NCBI RefSeq assembly: GCF_019890675.1
Contig: NZ_JAIOAA010000021.1
Span: 1-64,000 of the forward strand
Source of the DNA: Micromonospora sp. PLK6-60
GTDB taxonomy: Bacteria > Actinomycetota > Actinomycetes > Mycobacteriales > Micromonosporaceae
Length of the DNA stretch: 64,000 bases
Direction: 5' to 3'
In this document: piece after piece, positions 8,587 to 16,775 of the stretch
Layout: every line of letters starts with the position of its first letter
Position numbering within the stretch: the stretch's first letter is position 1
Made by a program: the position numbers and the translations under genes
The notes under the pieces: generated by a model
What the model was told of the DNA's origin: nothing
Database searches by the model: none
The model's input: the letters and a program-made list of their open reading frames with translations, nothing else

Positions 8587-8949
8587 TCAGCCGTGCTGCG
8601 GCAACCAGAAGACCGAGACGGCGTGGAACTTGTCCGGGCCGGCGTTGCGGAGCTGGTGCGGCACCTCGCTGTCGAACGCCACCACGTCACCGGCGCGCAG
8701 CGCGGTGCTCCGGTCGGCCCAGGTCAACGTGCCGGTCCCGGACACCACGATCCACAGTTCACGGGACCGGTGCACGTCCAGGTCGTTGGCGGTTCCCGGG
8801 GCCACCGACCAGCGGGCGACCTCGAACGGGGCCGGGTCCGCCGGTGGGAACGGCAACCGGCCCCGGTGCACCGGTCCGCCCTCGGCGAAGGCGTACCAGG
8901 GGTCGAAGGTCACCGGGCCGCTGGTGAGAGCCGGGTTCGTGGTTGGCAT
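8587..8949 (-). CDS. Small single-domain cupin protein
   Basis: Protein of 120 residues forming one cupin barrel. Motif 1 appears as HRSRELWIVVSGTGTLTW and motif 2 as LRAGDVVAFDSEVPHQLRN, with His, Glu and the second-motif His as probable metal ligands. Single-domain cupins act as isomerases, dioxygenases or sensors; nothing here decides between them. The gene is translated from an ATG with no ribosome site but a CAGGCT box seven bases upstream. It may be transcribed alone. Confidence 0.8.
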   Translation of the reverse strand: MPTTNPALTSGPVTFDPWYAFAEGGPVHRGRLPFPPADPAPFEVARWSVAPGTANDLDVHRSRELWIVVSGTGTLTWADRSTALRAGDVVAFDSEVPHQLRNAGPDKFHAVSVFWLPQHG

Positions 8950-8956
8950 GCCGTCG

Positions 8957-8962
8957 AGCCTG
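8957..8962 (-). promoter_or_regulatory. -10 box (CAGGCT) for the cupin gene
   Basis: CAGGCT ends seven bases before the ATG at 8949, and there is no Shine-Dalgarno sequence, suggesting a leaderless or near-leaderless mRNA. Confidence 0.45.
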
Positions 8963-9015
8963 CCGGGTCGCGGGCGGGGAGTCCGGCGGTAATCGGACGT
9001 GGCGTCGCGGGGAGC

Positions 9016-9034
9016 GGCGCGCAGGCTGCGCGCC
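9016..9034 (-). terminator. Hairpin after the 9067-9549 gene
   Basis: Perfect eight-base arms GGCGCGCA / TGCGCGCC around a GGC loop stand 33 bases beyond the stop codon of the leftward gene. Confidence 0.55.
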
Positions 9035-9066
9035 CTCCGCCGGGGAGCCGGGCTGCAGCGACGAGC

Positions 9067-9549
9067 TCATCGACTCGGTTCATGCTCCGGACAGTCGGCG
9101 GGGAGCCAGGTCGCGTCCAGGTCCTGGCTCGTGACGATCAGCCTGCCGGCGAGGCAGACGATCTCGTGTCGGCATCCGTGCTCGTGCGGCAGTGTCTCGT
9201 CCAGCATCACGTCGCCGAGCTGGGCCACGTCCAGCCCCCGGGCAGCCGGCTCCACCGTGAGGCTCTGCACGCCGCGGTAGCGGATCGTCAGATCCTCCTC
9301 GTGCTTCCAGCAATTGTGCCGCAGTTGCAGCTCAAGCCAGCGGCTGCCGTCCACCTCGCCGGACGACAGGCGCGCCGGCTTCAGGTCCTTCACGCACCGC
9401 CGGCCGAAGAAGTTGTAGTGGCCGGGGTCGGCGGCGAACCGACGTGCTCCCTCGGGCAGGGAGTCGGCAAGCGCCGGCAACTGCCGGAGGTACGCCTCGG
9501 GATCCAGCGACATGCCGTCACTGGTGCGCTCGATGATGACGTACCTCAC
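9067..9549 (-). CDS. Hypothetical protein, 160 residues
   Basis: Starts at a GTG with a GGAGG ribosome site eight bases upstream; a longer reading would run into the tRNA gene and is rejected. The protein is soluble with no signal peptide. The middle holds several His, Cys and Trp residues (LRHNCWKHEEDLTIRY, then HEHGCRHEIVC), a pattern that could bind metal, but spacing matches no site I know. Predicted beta strands alternate around VQSLTV, LGDVMLDE and RLIVTSQDLDATW, suggesting a small beta-sandwich. It lies just downstream of the tRNA-Pro terminator and is probably transcribed separately. Function unknown. Confidence 0.65.
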   Translation of the reverse strand: MRYVIIERTSDGMSLDPEAYLRQLPALADSLPEGARRFAADPGHYNFFGRRCVKDLKPARLSSGEVDGSRWLELQLRHNCWKHEEDLTIRYRGVQSLTVEPAARGLDVAQLGDVMLDETLPHEHGCRHEIVCLAGRLIVTSQDLDATWLPADCPEHEPSR

Positions 9550-9652
9550 TGCCGCGCCCTCCGATCCCGCCGGCCGCGTCCTGAGCCCCCGGCTCTGGAT
9601 CAAGCCCGACCGGTCCTCGACGAAGCCTGACGCGCGCTCATCCAGGATGCAC

Positions 9653-9687
9653 GAGAGGGCACATCCGTCGATCGGATGTGCCCTCTC
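9653..9687 (-). terminator. Terminator of tRNA-Pro
   Basis: A perfect 15-bp stem (9653-9667 with 9673-9687) with a five-base TCGAT loop stands five bases after the CCA end of the tRNA on its coding strand. No U tract follows. Confidence 0.85.
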
Positions 9688-9692
9688 ACCTC

Positions 9693-9769
<77 letters not shown>

Positions 9770-9947
9770 AGGCGTGCCGACAAATAGTAGCCCACCCGCT
9801 CTGATGGTCAAACTCGGTACCCCCTCGGCGCCCGCCACCCCTGATTCGTTTACGTCATCAAGTTGGTAGGCGCCGAAGCGGACCCCGGGGAGGCCGGTCG
9901 GGCGACCCCGGCAGGCGGCCTGAGGCCGAGCACCGGGACAAAGCCGC

Positions 9948-10841
9948 TCAGCGCGGGATCAGGGTGAGCACGCTCGCCTCCGGCGGGCAGGCGAACCGGA
10001 TCGGCGCGGTCGGGTGGGTGCCGAGACCTGCCGAAACGTGCAGCCAGGCGTCCGAGCCGGGCCAGCGGTGCAGCCCCTTGGCCATCGAGCGGGGCAGCCC
10101 GCAGTTGGTCACCAGCGCCCCGTAGCCCGGCACGCACACCTGCCCGCCGTGGGTGTGCCCGGCGAGCAGCAGCCCGAAGCCGTCGGCGGCCATCCGGTCC
10201 AGCACGGCCGGCTCCGGGGAGTGGCTGAGCGCGATGGTGACGTCCGCCTCGGCCGACACCGGTCCGGCCACCGCGTCGTAGTCGTCCCGCTCGACGTGCG
10301 GGTCGTCGACGCCGGCCAGCTCGACGGCCCGCCCGCCGGCCTTGACGGTGGTGCGCGCGTTGTTCAGGTCCGCCCAGCCGGCGCCGGTGAGCACCGCCCG
10401 CAGCTCCTCGTAGGGCAGCTCCACGCCCTCGGTGTACTCCCGGTCGGGCAGGAAGTAGGTGAACGGGTTCTTCCACACCGGCCCGGTGTAGTCGTTGGAA
10501 CCGAAGACGAAGGCGCCGGGGAAGTCGAGCAGCGGGTGCAACGCGCGCAGCACGCCGGGCACCGCGCCGGGGTGGGCCATGTTGTCCCCGGTGACCACCA
10601 CCAGATCCGGGTCCAGGGCGGCCAGCGAGGCCACCCAGTCCTGCTTGCGCCGCTGGTCGGGCATCATGTGCAGGTCCGACAGGTGGAGGATGCGCAGCGG
10701 CTCCGCGTCGGCGGGCAGCACCGGCACGTCGTACCGGCGCAGGGTGAACATGTTGCGCTCGATCAGGGACGCGTAGGCCAGCGTGGCGGCGCCCAGCGCC
10801 GTGACGGAGGTCGCGAGGCGGAATAGTGTGCGCTTTCGCAT
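9948..10841 (-). CDS. Membrane-anchored metallophosphoesterase (YaeI/Rv3683-like)
   Basis: Protein of 297 residues. A basic start (MRKRT) and one hydrophobic segment (about 8-22) anchor it. The calcineurin-like domain shows HLSDLHMMP, GDNMAHPG, FGSND, LSHSPEP and GHTHGGQ, the complete set of di-metal ligands. Related YaeI/YkuE enzymes hydrolyse phosphoesters of lipids such as UDP-diacylglucosamine; the substrate here is unproven. Its position beside the penicillin-binding protein and WhiB gene matches M. tuberculosis Rv3683. The ATG at 10841 is chosen over a start 89 codons upstream, which would overlap the divergent YqeY gene. It has no ribosome site but a TACCCT box seven bases upstream. 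Confidence 0.9.
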   Translation of the reverse strand: MRKRTLFRLATSVTALGAATLAYASLIERNMFTLRRYDVPVLPADAEPLRILHLSDLHMMPDQRRKQDWVASLAALDPDLVVVTGDNMAHPGAVPGVLRALHPLLDFPGAFVFGSNDYTGPVWKNPFTYFLPDREYTEGVELPYEELRAVLTGAGWADLNNARTTVKAGGRAVELAGVDDPHVERDDYDAVAGPVSAEADVTIALSHSPEPAVLDRMAADGFGLLLAGHTHGGQVCVPGYGALVTNCGLPRSMAKGLHRWPGSDAWLHVSAGLGTHPTAPIRFACPPEASVLTLIPR

Positions 10842-10848
10842 GCCGATC

Positions 10849-10858
10849 AGGGTAGTTT
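10849..10858. promoter_or_regulatory. Overlapping divergent -10 boxes
   Basis: On the minus strand TACCCT (10854-10849) lies seven bases before the ATG at 10841. On the plus strand TAGTTT (10853-10858) lies eight bases before the ATG at 10867. The whole divergent gap is 25 bases and neither gene has a Shine-Dalgarno sequence. Confidence 0.6.
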
Positions 10859-10866
10859 GACCGTCC

Positions 10867-11322
10867 ATGAGCACGCTGAAGGACCGCCTCACCACGGACA
10901 TGCGCGCCGCCTTGAAGGCGCGCGACGAGCTGACCACGTCCACGCTGCGGATGGCGCTCGCCGCCGTGGGCAACGCCGAGGTCGCCGGGAAGGAGAAGCG
11001 CGAGCTCAGCGACGACGAGGTGCTCGCGGTGCTGACCAAGGAGGCGAAGAAGCGGCGGGAGGCCGCGACCGCCTTCGCCGACGCCGGCCGGGCCGAGCAG
11101 GCGGGCAAGGAGACGGCGGAGGGCGAGGTGCTGGAGCGCTACCTGCCCAAGCAGCTCTCCGACGACGAGCTGGCCGAGCTGGTCGCGGGGGCGCTGTCCG
11201 CGGGCGGCTTCACCGGCAAGGCGCAGATGGGCCCGGCCATGAAGGCGGCCCAGGCCGCGGTGGCCGGCCGGGCCGAGGGTGGTCGCGTCGCCGCCGAGGT
11301 ACGCCGACAGCTCGGTCTCTAG
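10867..11322 (+). CDS. GatB/YqeY domain protein
   Basis: Protein of 151 residues matching the usual 150 of the stand-alone YqeY family. It opens MSTLKDRLTTDMRAALKARD, then helical segments with EVLAVLTKEAKKRREAA and the C-terminal region KAQMGPAMKAAQAAVAGRAEGGRVAAEVRRQL that resembles the tail of amidotransferase subunit GatB. The domain binds tRNA in GatB; the role of the free protein is not well established. It is divergent from the metallophosphoesterase with a 25-base shared promoter region, and convergent with the penicillin-binding protein across a strong terminator. Confidence 0.88.
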   Translation: MSTLKDRLTTDMRAALKARDELTTSTLRMALAAVGNAEVAGKEKRELSDDEVLAVLTKEAKKRREAATAFADAGRAEQAGKETAEGEVLERYLPKQLSDDELAELVAGALSAGGFTGKAQMGPAMKAAQAAVAGRAEGGRVAAEVRRQLGL

Positions 11323-11337
11323 TCAGCGCGTACGCGA

Positions 11338-11373
11338 AACGGGCGGGCACCCCGCGAAGGGTGCCCGCCCGTT
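11338..11373. terminator. Bidirectional terminator between yqeY-like and PBP genes
   Basis: A perfect 15-bp stem (11338-11352 with 11359-11373) closes a CGCGAA loop 15 bases from both stop codons. It can serve both convergent genes. Confidence 0.85.
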
Positions 11374-11389
11374 GTCGTCGTCCGGGGTC

Positions 11390-13834
11390 TCAGCCGCGTG
11401 GCCGGCCGGGTTTGGTCGGTCCCCCCGGCGGCGTCGGCACCGTCGGCGTGGCGCCGCCGGTCGGCGGCGGGGCGGCCGGCGCACCGGCGCTGACCTCGAT
11501 GCTGACCACGCCACCCTTGATGGTCTTGCCCGACGGGGTGGTGCCGGCTGCGGTGTTCTTCGGGCAGTCGGACGAGACCGGGGTGCTGGCGACCACCGGG
11601 TCGAAGCCGGCGTCGCGGAGCTTGGACTTCGCCGCGTCGATGGACAGGCAGGTCACCCCCGGTATGGACTTCTGATCACCGTTGATGATCTTCCCGTTGG
11701 GCGGGGTGAAGTTGATCCGTGGCTTGCCCTTCATCGCGTCCCGCAGGGTCTCCATGACCGGCGGGTTGATGCCCCACGGCTCCTTGTGACCCATCTTGAC
11801 GTTGGTCTGCGGGAAGTCCGGGTCGGCCATGATGCCGGCCACCGCGTACTGCTTGGTCATCGCGACCAGGGCGGCCGTCTTGTCCGAGTCGGTGGTGCCG
11901 GACTTGCCGGCCACCGGCGCGTTGACGATGCCCTTGGTCTCGCGCGCGGTGCCGCCGTTGCACTTCGATGTCGAGGAGCTGTCCCCCACCGGGCAGCGGG
12001 CCGCGTCGACGGCCGCCCGGGCCACCTGCGGGCTGAACCGCTGCTCACAGTTCGGGTTGGCGATGTCGAGCTTCTTGCCGTCCGGGCCCTTGATCTCCTG
12101 CACCGGAATCGGCGCGCAGTATTTGCCGTCGGCGGCCAGGGTGGCGTACGCGTTGGCCAGCTCCAGCGGGGTGGTCTGCGAGACGCCCAGGGTGAACGCG
12201 CCCCACTGGTTGACGCCGCCCTCCTTGGTCGCCCGCCGCGCGTCGTCGCTGTCCCGGAAGCTGATGCCGAGCCGCTGCGCCACCTTGACCACGTTCTCCG
12301 CGCCGACCCGCTGCTCAAGGTCGACGAAGAAGGTGTTCACCGACTTGCCGAAGCCGCTCCACATGGTCTGGATGCCGGTCATGCTGGGGCTGGAGTTCTT
12401 GGGGCAGTAGAAGTGCGTGCCCGGGCAGGCGGCCTTGCTGCCCTTCTGGATGATGTAGTTCGACTTGAACTGGTGCTGCGCGTTGATGGTGTAGCTGAGC
12501 GGGTAGCCCTTCTCCAGCGCGGCCACCACCGTGAAGATCTTGAAAGTCGAGCCGGCCTGGTAGCCCTTGATGTCGCCGCCGCCGCTGAGCAGGGGCACCA
12601 CCGTGTTGGGGTAGTTGCCCTTGATCCCCTTCTTGCGCTTCACCGGGTCGCTGTTCGGCTTGTTCTGCGGGCGCTTCGGGTCGTCGATCTTGAAGACCCG
12701 GTTCACCGCCAGCGCGCGGACCCGGCCGGTGCCCGGCTCCACCACGGCCACCATCGCGGCCTCCTTGGCGTTGATGCCCTTGGCCCGGCGCACCGCCCGG
12801 TCGGCGCCGTCCTGCGCCTGCGGGTCGAGCGTGGTGGTGATGGTGTAGCCGCCGCTCTTCAGCCGCCGCTCACGGTCGTACGTGGTGGAGCCGAAGGTCT
12901 CCTGCTGCATCCACCAGCGGTAGAAGTAGTCGCAGAAGAAGCCCCAGCCCTTCTTGTTGGTGGAGACGCAGCCGTTGGGGGTGCGCTTGTCCTTCACCAC
13001 CATCTTGGTGGCGAGCGCCTTGTCCGCCTCGGCCTGGGTGATGGCCTTGGTGGTCACCATGTTGCGGATGACGTAGTCGCGCCGGTCCAGGGCGAGCGGG
13101 TAGCCGGCCTTGGTGGTGGGGTCGTTGGTGGTCGGCGCCTTCACCATGCCGGCCAGCATCGCCGCTTCCTCGATCTTGAGCTTGCTCGGCGGCTTGCCGA
13201 AGTAGACCTGGCTGGCGGCGTAGATGCCGTACGCGCCGTTGCCGAACGAGGCGATGTTCAGGTAGCGCTCCAGGATCTCGTCCTTGGAGAGCTCCTTGTC
13301 GATCTGGAGGGCGTAGCGCATCTCGCGCAGCTTCCGGCCGCCGGTGTCCTCGGTGGCCGCGACCACGTCCGCCGGGTGGGTCGCCGAGTAGGCGATGGCC
13401 AGCCGGACGTACTGCATGGTCAGGGTGGAGGCGCCCTGCCGGCCGTTGGTGCCGGACTGGTTGTTGACGAACGCCCGGGCGACGCCGTTGAGGTCGACGC
13501 CGTTGTGCTTGTAGAAGTCGTGGTCCTCCGCCGCGATGATCGCGTTGCGCATGTACGGCGAGATGTCGGCCAGCCTCGTGTTGCGCCGGTTCTCGTCGTA
13601 CATCGTCGCCAGCGGCGTCTTGCCGTCCTTGGCCAGCAGGTAGCTGATCTGCGGCGCCTGCGCCACGGTGAGCTCGCGCGGCAGCGCGGCGAACGTCTCG
13701 GCGCCGGCCTTGGCGGCCAGCCCGGACATCGCCACCGCGGGGAAGGCGGCCGCCGCGACCACCACGCCGGCCAGTAGGCCACAGATGATCAGCGATGCGG
13801 CGTTGGCAAAGATGTTGTGGTCACGTTTCCGCAT
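11390..13834 (-). CDS. Bifunctional class A penicillin-binding protein with PASTA domain
   Basis: Protein of 814 residues that polymerises and crosslinks peptidoglycan outside the membrane. A membrane anchor lies at about 12-34. The GT51 glycosyltransferase domain (about 60-260) has AAEDHDFYKHNGVD with its catalytic Glu and ASTLTMQYVR. The transpeptidase domain has the active-site STFK in AGSTFKIF near residue 426, SVN in GFGKSVN, and KSGTT near 643. A single PASTA domain sits at about 715-780, followed by a Gly/Pro/Thr-rich tail. Start ATG 13834 has GAGGTG upstream. Organisation and neighbours match M. tuberculosis PonA2 (Rv3682), next to WhiB4. PASTA domains bind muropeptides or beta-lactams, so activity may be regulated by wall fragments. 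Confidence 0.95.
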   Translation of the reverse strand: MRKRDHNIFANAASLIICGLLAGVVVAAAAFPAVAMSGLAAKAGAETFAALPRELTVAQAPQISYLLAKDGKTPLATMYDENRRNTRLADISPYMRNAIIAAEDHDFYKHNGVDLNGVARAFVNNQSGTNGRQGASTLTMQYVRLAIAYSATHPADVVAATEDTGGRKLREMRYALQIDKELSKDEILERYLNIASFGNGAYGIYAASQVYFGKPPSKLKIEEAAMLAGMVKAPTTNDPTTKAGYPLALDRRDYVIRNMVTTKAITQAEADKALATKMVVKDKRTPNGCVSTNKKGWGFFCDYFYRWWMQQETFGSTTYDRERRLKSGGYTITTTLDPQAQDGADRAVRRAKGINAKEAAMVAVVEPGTGRVRALAVNRVFKIDDPKRPQNKPNSDPVKRKKGIKGNYPNTVVPLLSGGGDIKGYQAGSTFKIFTVVAALEKGYPLSYTINAQHQFKSNYIIQKGSKAACPGTHFYCPKNSSPSMTGIQTMWSGFGKSVNTFFVDLEQRVGAENVVKVAQRLGISFRDSDDARRATKEGGVNQWGAFTLGVSQTTPLELANAYATLAADGKYCAPIPVQEIKGPDGKKLDIANPNCEQRFSPQVARAAVDAARCPVGDSSSTSKCNGGTARETKGIVNAPVAGKSGTTDSDKTAALVAMTKQYAVAGIMADPDFPQTNVKMGHKEPWGINPPVMETLRDAMKGKPRINFTPPNGKIINGDQKSIPGVTCLSIDAAKSKLRDAGFDPVVASTPVSSDCPKNTAAGTTPSGKTIKGGVVSIEVSAGAPAAPPPTGGATPTVPTPPGGPTKPGRPRG

Positions 13835-14240
13835 CCAGGTCACCTCGACAGGGTACGCGAACAGGTAACGAGGGGCGCGCGGGCGTACTTTCCCCATTTC
13901 CTGCGCGCGCCGCTCTCGTTGTGCTAAACGCACGACCCCCGGTGCGTGGTTGCGTGTGACCTGGCGCCGAGTCTCCTCTCGACCGAGGAGTCGCGCAGCG
14001 TTTTCACCGACTCCGGCGGGGTATGCGGCCGGCGAAAGCCCGGGAAGCCGGGACTGTCCGGAATGATGGATTTCGCCGACAACGTTGCGTAATCAGGCGA
14101 CTACAGAGCATGATGATGGCGGCGACAGCCAGATGTCGTCCGGATGCCCTCCTTGGGGAAGGACGGGCCGGACGGCCGGGGGGATACGACGGCTGGTCGC
14201 GCGCGAAGTCGGTAGGTACTGCAAGGGGGGACGTGTACAA
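13835..14240. other. Divergent region between PBP and whiB genes
   Basis: These 406 bases must hold promoters of both genes. A CTCCTC-TCGACC-GAGGAG hairpin lies at about 13973-13990. A weak -35/-10 pair, TTGCGT (14085-14090) and CATGAT (14109-14114), points towards whiB and would give a leader of roughly 120 bases. The long leader before whiB may carry control, but no known riboswitch is recognisable. Confidence 0.45.
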
Positions 14241-14558
14241 ATGGGCATGATCGCTGACTGGCCGTCACTGGCGGCGTGTCAGAACGGGGACCCGGACGCA
14301 TTGTTCGTACAGGGCGCCGAACAGAACGTGGCGAAGAGGATCTGCCGCAGCTGCCCAGTTCGGTACGAGTGCCTGGCCGACGCGCTGGACAACCGCATCG
14401 AGTTCGGCGTGTGGGGTGGCATGACCGAACGCGAGCGGCGGGCGCTGTTGCGCCGGCACCCGCAGGTCGCCAGCTGGCGGAAGATGTTCGAGGCCGCCAT
14501 GAAGAAGAACGCCAAGGACAAGAGCGGCAAGGACAAGGTCCTGGTCACCGCCGGCTGA
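14241..14558 (+). CDS. wblA: WhiB-family iron-sulfur regulator (WblA/WhiB4 type)
   Basis: Protein of 105 residues. Four cysteines expected to hold a [4Fe-4S] cluster occur in LAACQNG and in CRSCPVRYEC (C-x2-C-x5-C). The family turn GVWGGMTERERR and a basic Lys-rich tail for DNA contact follow. WhiB proteins bind the principal sigma factor and act as redox- or NO-sensitive regulators. The position between a PASTA penicillin-binding protein and paired ArsA ATPases is that of M. tuberculosis whiB4 and Streptomyces wblA, a pleiotropic repressor of antibiotic synthesis and a development regulator. The ATG at 14241 follows GGGGGG ten bases upstream; a TTG 52 codons earlier only adds low-complexity sequence. 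Confidence 0.92.
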   Translation: MGMIADWPSLAACQNGDPDALFVQGAEQNVAKRICRSCPVRYECLADALDNRIEFGVWGGMTERERRALLRRHPQVASWRKMFEAAMKKNAKDKSGKDKVLVTAG

Positions 14559-14570
14559 CGCCCGGTCAGC
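14554..14570. terminator. Hairpin spanning two convergent stop codons
   Basis: GCTGAC (14554-14559) pairs with GTCAGC (14565-14570). The arms contain the TGA of whiB and, on the other strand, the TGA of the ArsA-like gene, only seven bases apart. The stem is short, so termination may be weak. Confidence 0.4.
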
Positions 14571-15714
14571 GGTCGCTGATCGCCGCGCCGATCGTCCGCA
14601 GCCCGTCGACGTCGTGCACGTCGGCGGGCTGCGCCGGCACCGACACCGTCGGCACCCCGGGGAACTCCGCGCTGAACCGGGCCGCCACCCGCTGCTCCCG
14701 CTCGGCCTGCTGGGCCAGCGCGGCGTGCGCCCGCAGCACCTCGGCCGTGCCGGCGTGCCCGCCGGCCCGCTCCAGCCGCTCCGCCGCGGCCAGGCTGTCG
14801 TCCGCGCCGAGCGCCGGCGCCGCCGGCTGGTGCACCCGGTTGAGCACCAGACCGGCCAGCGGCATCCGCTCGGAGCGCAGCCGGCCGGCGAAGTATGCCG
14901 CCTCCCGGACCGCGTCCGGCTCCGGCGCCGCGACCAGCAGGAAGGCCGTCTCCCGCGCCTGGAGGATGCGGTACGTCTGCTCGGCCCGCTGCCGGAACCC
15001 GCCGAACATCGAGTCCAGCGCGGCGACGAAGCCCGACAGGTCGGTGAGCAGCTGGGCGCCGATCACCTTCTGCACCACCTTGGAGAACATCCCGAACGAG
15101 GCGGTGACGAAGCTGAACATGCTCCGCCCGCCGGAGCGCGCCGGGGCGAGCAGCAGCCGCAGCATCCGGCCGTCCAGGAAGCGGGAGAGCCGGGCCGGCG
15201 CGTCCAGGAAGTCCAGCGCCGAGCGGGACGGCGGGGTGTCCACCACGATCAGGTCCCACTCGCCCCGGGCGTGCAGCTGGCCGAGCTTCTCCATCGCCAT
15301 GTATTCCTGGGTGCCGGCGAAGGTGGAGCTCATGGCCTGGTAGAAGGGGTTGGCGAAGATCTCCGCCGCCTTCGCCGGGTCGGTGTGCTGGAGCACCACG
15401 TCGTCGAAGGTGCGCTTCATGTCCAGCATCATGGCGTGCAGCTCACCGCCGCTGCCCTCGACGTCGATCCCCTTGACCTGGCGCGGGGTGTTGTCCAGCT
15501 CGCTCAGGCCCAGCGACTGTGCCAGCCGGCGGGCCGGGTCGATGGTCAGCACGACCGTACGCCGGCCGTGCCGCTCGGCCGCGCGCAGCGCGAGGGCCGC
15601 GGCGGTGGTGGTCTTGCCCACCCCGCCCGCGCCGCAGCAGACGACTATCCGCACGCCCGGGTCGGCGAGGATCTGGTCGACGTCCAGCTGCGGCGCCGCG
15701 TCTTCGGAAGGCAC
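14566..15714 (-). CDS. ArsA/Get3-like ATPase, subunit B type (Rv3680-like)
   Basis: Protein of 382 residues with a SIMIBI-class P-loop, CCGAGGVGKTT near residues 28-38, the switch-type LTIDPARRL motif, and VVDTPPSRSALDFLDAP. The deviant Walker A GKT follows the ArsA/Get3 pattern. In M. tuberculosis the paired Rv3679-Rv3680 proteins (BagA/BagB) form a Get3-like complex that protects against several stresses; the substrate is unclear, possibly membrane-protein targeting, not arsenite. The GTG at 15714 is preferred to an adjacent TTG because TACGCT lies exactly at -12 to -7. It is downstream of the partner ATPase, 57 bases apart, and convergent with whiB. Confidence 0.88.
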   Translation of the reverse strand: MPSEDAAPQLDVDQILADPGVRIVVCCGAGGVGKTTTAAALALRAAERHGRRTVVLTIDPARRLAQSLGLSELDNTPRQVKGIDVEGSGGELHAMMLDMKRTFDDVVLQHTDPAKAAEIFANPFYQAMSSTFAGTQEYMAMEKLGQLHARGEWDLIVVDTPPSRSALDFLDAPARLSRFLDGRMLRLLLAPARSGGRSMFSFVTASFGMFSKVVQKVIGAQLLTDLSGFVAALDSMFGGFRQRAEQTYRILQARETAFLLVAAPEPDAVREAAYFAGRLRSERMPLAGLVLNRVHQPAAPALGADDSLAAAERLERAGGHAGTAEVLRAHAALAQQAEREQRVAARFSAEFPGVPTVSVPAQPADVHDVDGLRTIGAAISDR

Positions 15715-15720
15715 CAATCG

Positions 15721-15726
15721 AGCGTA
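15721..15726 (-). promoter_or_regulatory. -10 box (TACGCT) before ArsA-like gene B
   Basis: TACGCT ends six bases before GTG 15714, and no ribosome site is present, suggesting an internal leaderless promoter in addition to read-through from the partner gene. Confidence 0.5.
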
Positions 15727-15771
15727 TCGGGCCGCCTGCCGACGCGCGCCCGTGCCGACCGGAGGTGTGAG

Positions 15772-16749
15772 TCAATCCGCCCGGACGAGCGCCTCGGCCA
15801 GCCGGGCCAGCCCGGCCCGGTCCACCCCGTCGGGCAGCAGCGGCAGCTCGGTCAGCGGGCGGCCCAGCTCCACCAACTCGGCCCGGAGCGTCTCCTCCAG
15901 CTCCCGGCGGACGACCTGGTCCGCCGCCTCCTGGTGCAGCCCCCGCACGGTGGCCCGGTCCGCCGGCAGGCCGGCGGCGAGCAGCCCCTGGCGCAGCTCC
16001 GCGGTGGTCACCGCCCGGCCGGCGGGCAGCGCGGGTCGGGCCCCGTTGACGATCACCCGGCCGACCGGGAAGCCGAGTGAGGTCAGCTCGGCGATCGAGT
16101 CCACGGTCTCCTGGACCGGCATCTCCTCCAGCAGCGTCACCACGTGCACCGCGGTCATCGGGGACCGCAGCAGCGCGGAGACTCCCTCGCTCTGGCTCTT
16201 GATCGGGCCGACCTTCGCGAGCCGGGCCGTCTCCGCGGTGACGTTGAGGAACCGGCCGATCCGCCCGGTCGGCGGGGCGTCCAGCACCACGGCGTCGTAC
16301 GCCCGGCGCTGGCCGGCGGTGCGCGTGGTCGCCTCCTTAACCTTGCCGGTGAGCAGCACGTCGCGCAGGCCCGGGGCGATGGTGGTGGCGAAGTCGATGG
16401 CACCGAACCGGCGCAACGCCCGCCCCGCCGCGCCCAGCTTGTAGAACATGTCGAGGTATTCCAGGAGGGCCTCCTCGGCGTCCACCGCCAGGGCCCGTAC
16501 CTCGCCGCCGCCGGGGGCGTCGGTGAGGTGGCGCTCCTCGTACGGCAGCGGGTCGACGCCGAACAGCTGGGCGATGCCCTGCCGCCCCTCCACCTCGACC
16601 AGCAGGGTGCGCCGGCCGTCGGCGGCCAGCGCCACGGCCAGGGCCGCGGCGACGCTGGTCTTGCCGGTCCCGCCCTTGCCGGTCACCACGTGCAACCGCG
16701 CCGGCCATCCCGTACCGGCCGGGTCGGCCGGCTGCTTCCCTGCTCGCAC
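15772..16749 (-). CDS. ArsA/Get3-like ATPase, subunit A type (Rv3679-like)
   Basis: Protein of 325 residues. The P-loop is GKGGTGKTS near residues 25-33, followed by TLLVEVEGRQGIAQLFG, DAPPTGRIGRFL and, near residue 200-215, ERVIVNGARP-like segments (here VGRVIVNGARP). It forms a natural pair with the next ATPase and matches Rv3679. The likely product is a heterodimeric cytoplasmic ATPase with a membrane-protein or stress-protective role. The GTG start has TAGGCT exactly at -12 to -7 and no ribosome site. The upstream gene ends 26 bases away, so the three leftward genes may also be cotranscribed. Confidence 0.88.
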   Translation of the reverse strand: MRAGKQPADPAGTGWPARLHVVTGKGGTGKTSVAAALAVALAADGRRTLLVEVEGRQGIAQLFGVDPLPYEERHLTDAPGGGEVRALAVDAEEALLEYLDMFYKLGAAGRALRRFGAIDFATTIAPGLRDVLLTGKVKEATTRTAGQRRAYDAVVLDAPPTGRIGRFLNVTAETARLAKVGPIKSQSEGVSALLRSPMTAVHVVTLLEEMPVQETVDSIAELTSLGFPVGRVIVNGARPALPAGRAVTTAELRQGLLAAGLPADRATVRGLHQEAADQVVRRELEETLRAELVELGRPLTELPLLPDGVDRAGLARLAEALVRAD

Positions 16750-16755
16750 CCGTCG

Positions 16756-16761
16756 AGCCTA
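16756..16761 (-). promoter_or_regulatory. -10 box (TAGGCT) before ArsA-like gene A
   Basis: TAGGCT sits at -12 to -7 of the GTG at 16749, matching the actinomycete -10 consensus, and points to a leaderless mRNA. Confidence 0.6.
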
Positions 16762-16775
16762 TCCAGCCGGGCGGG

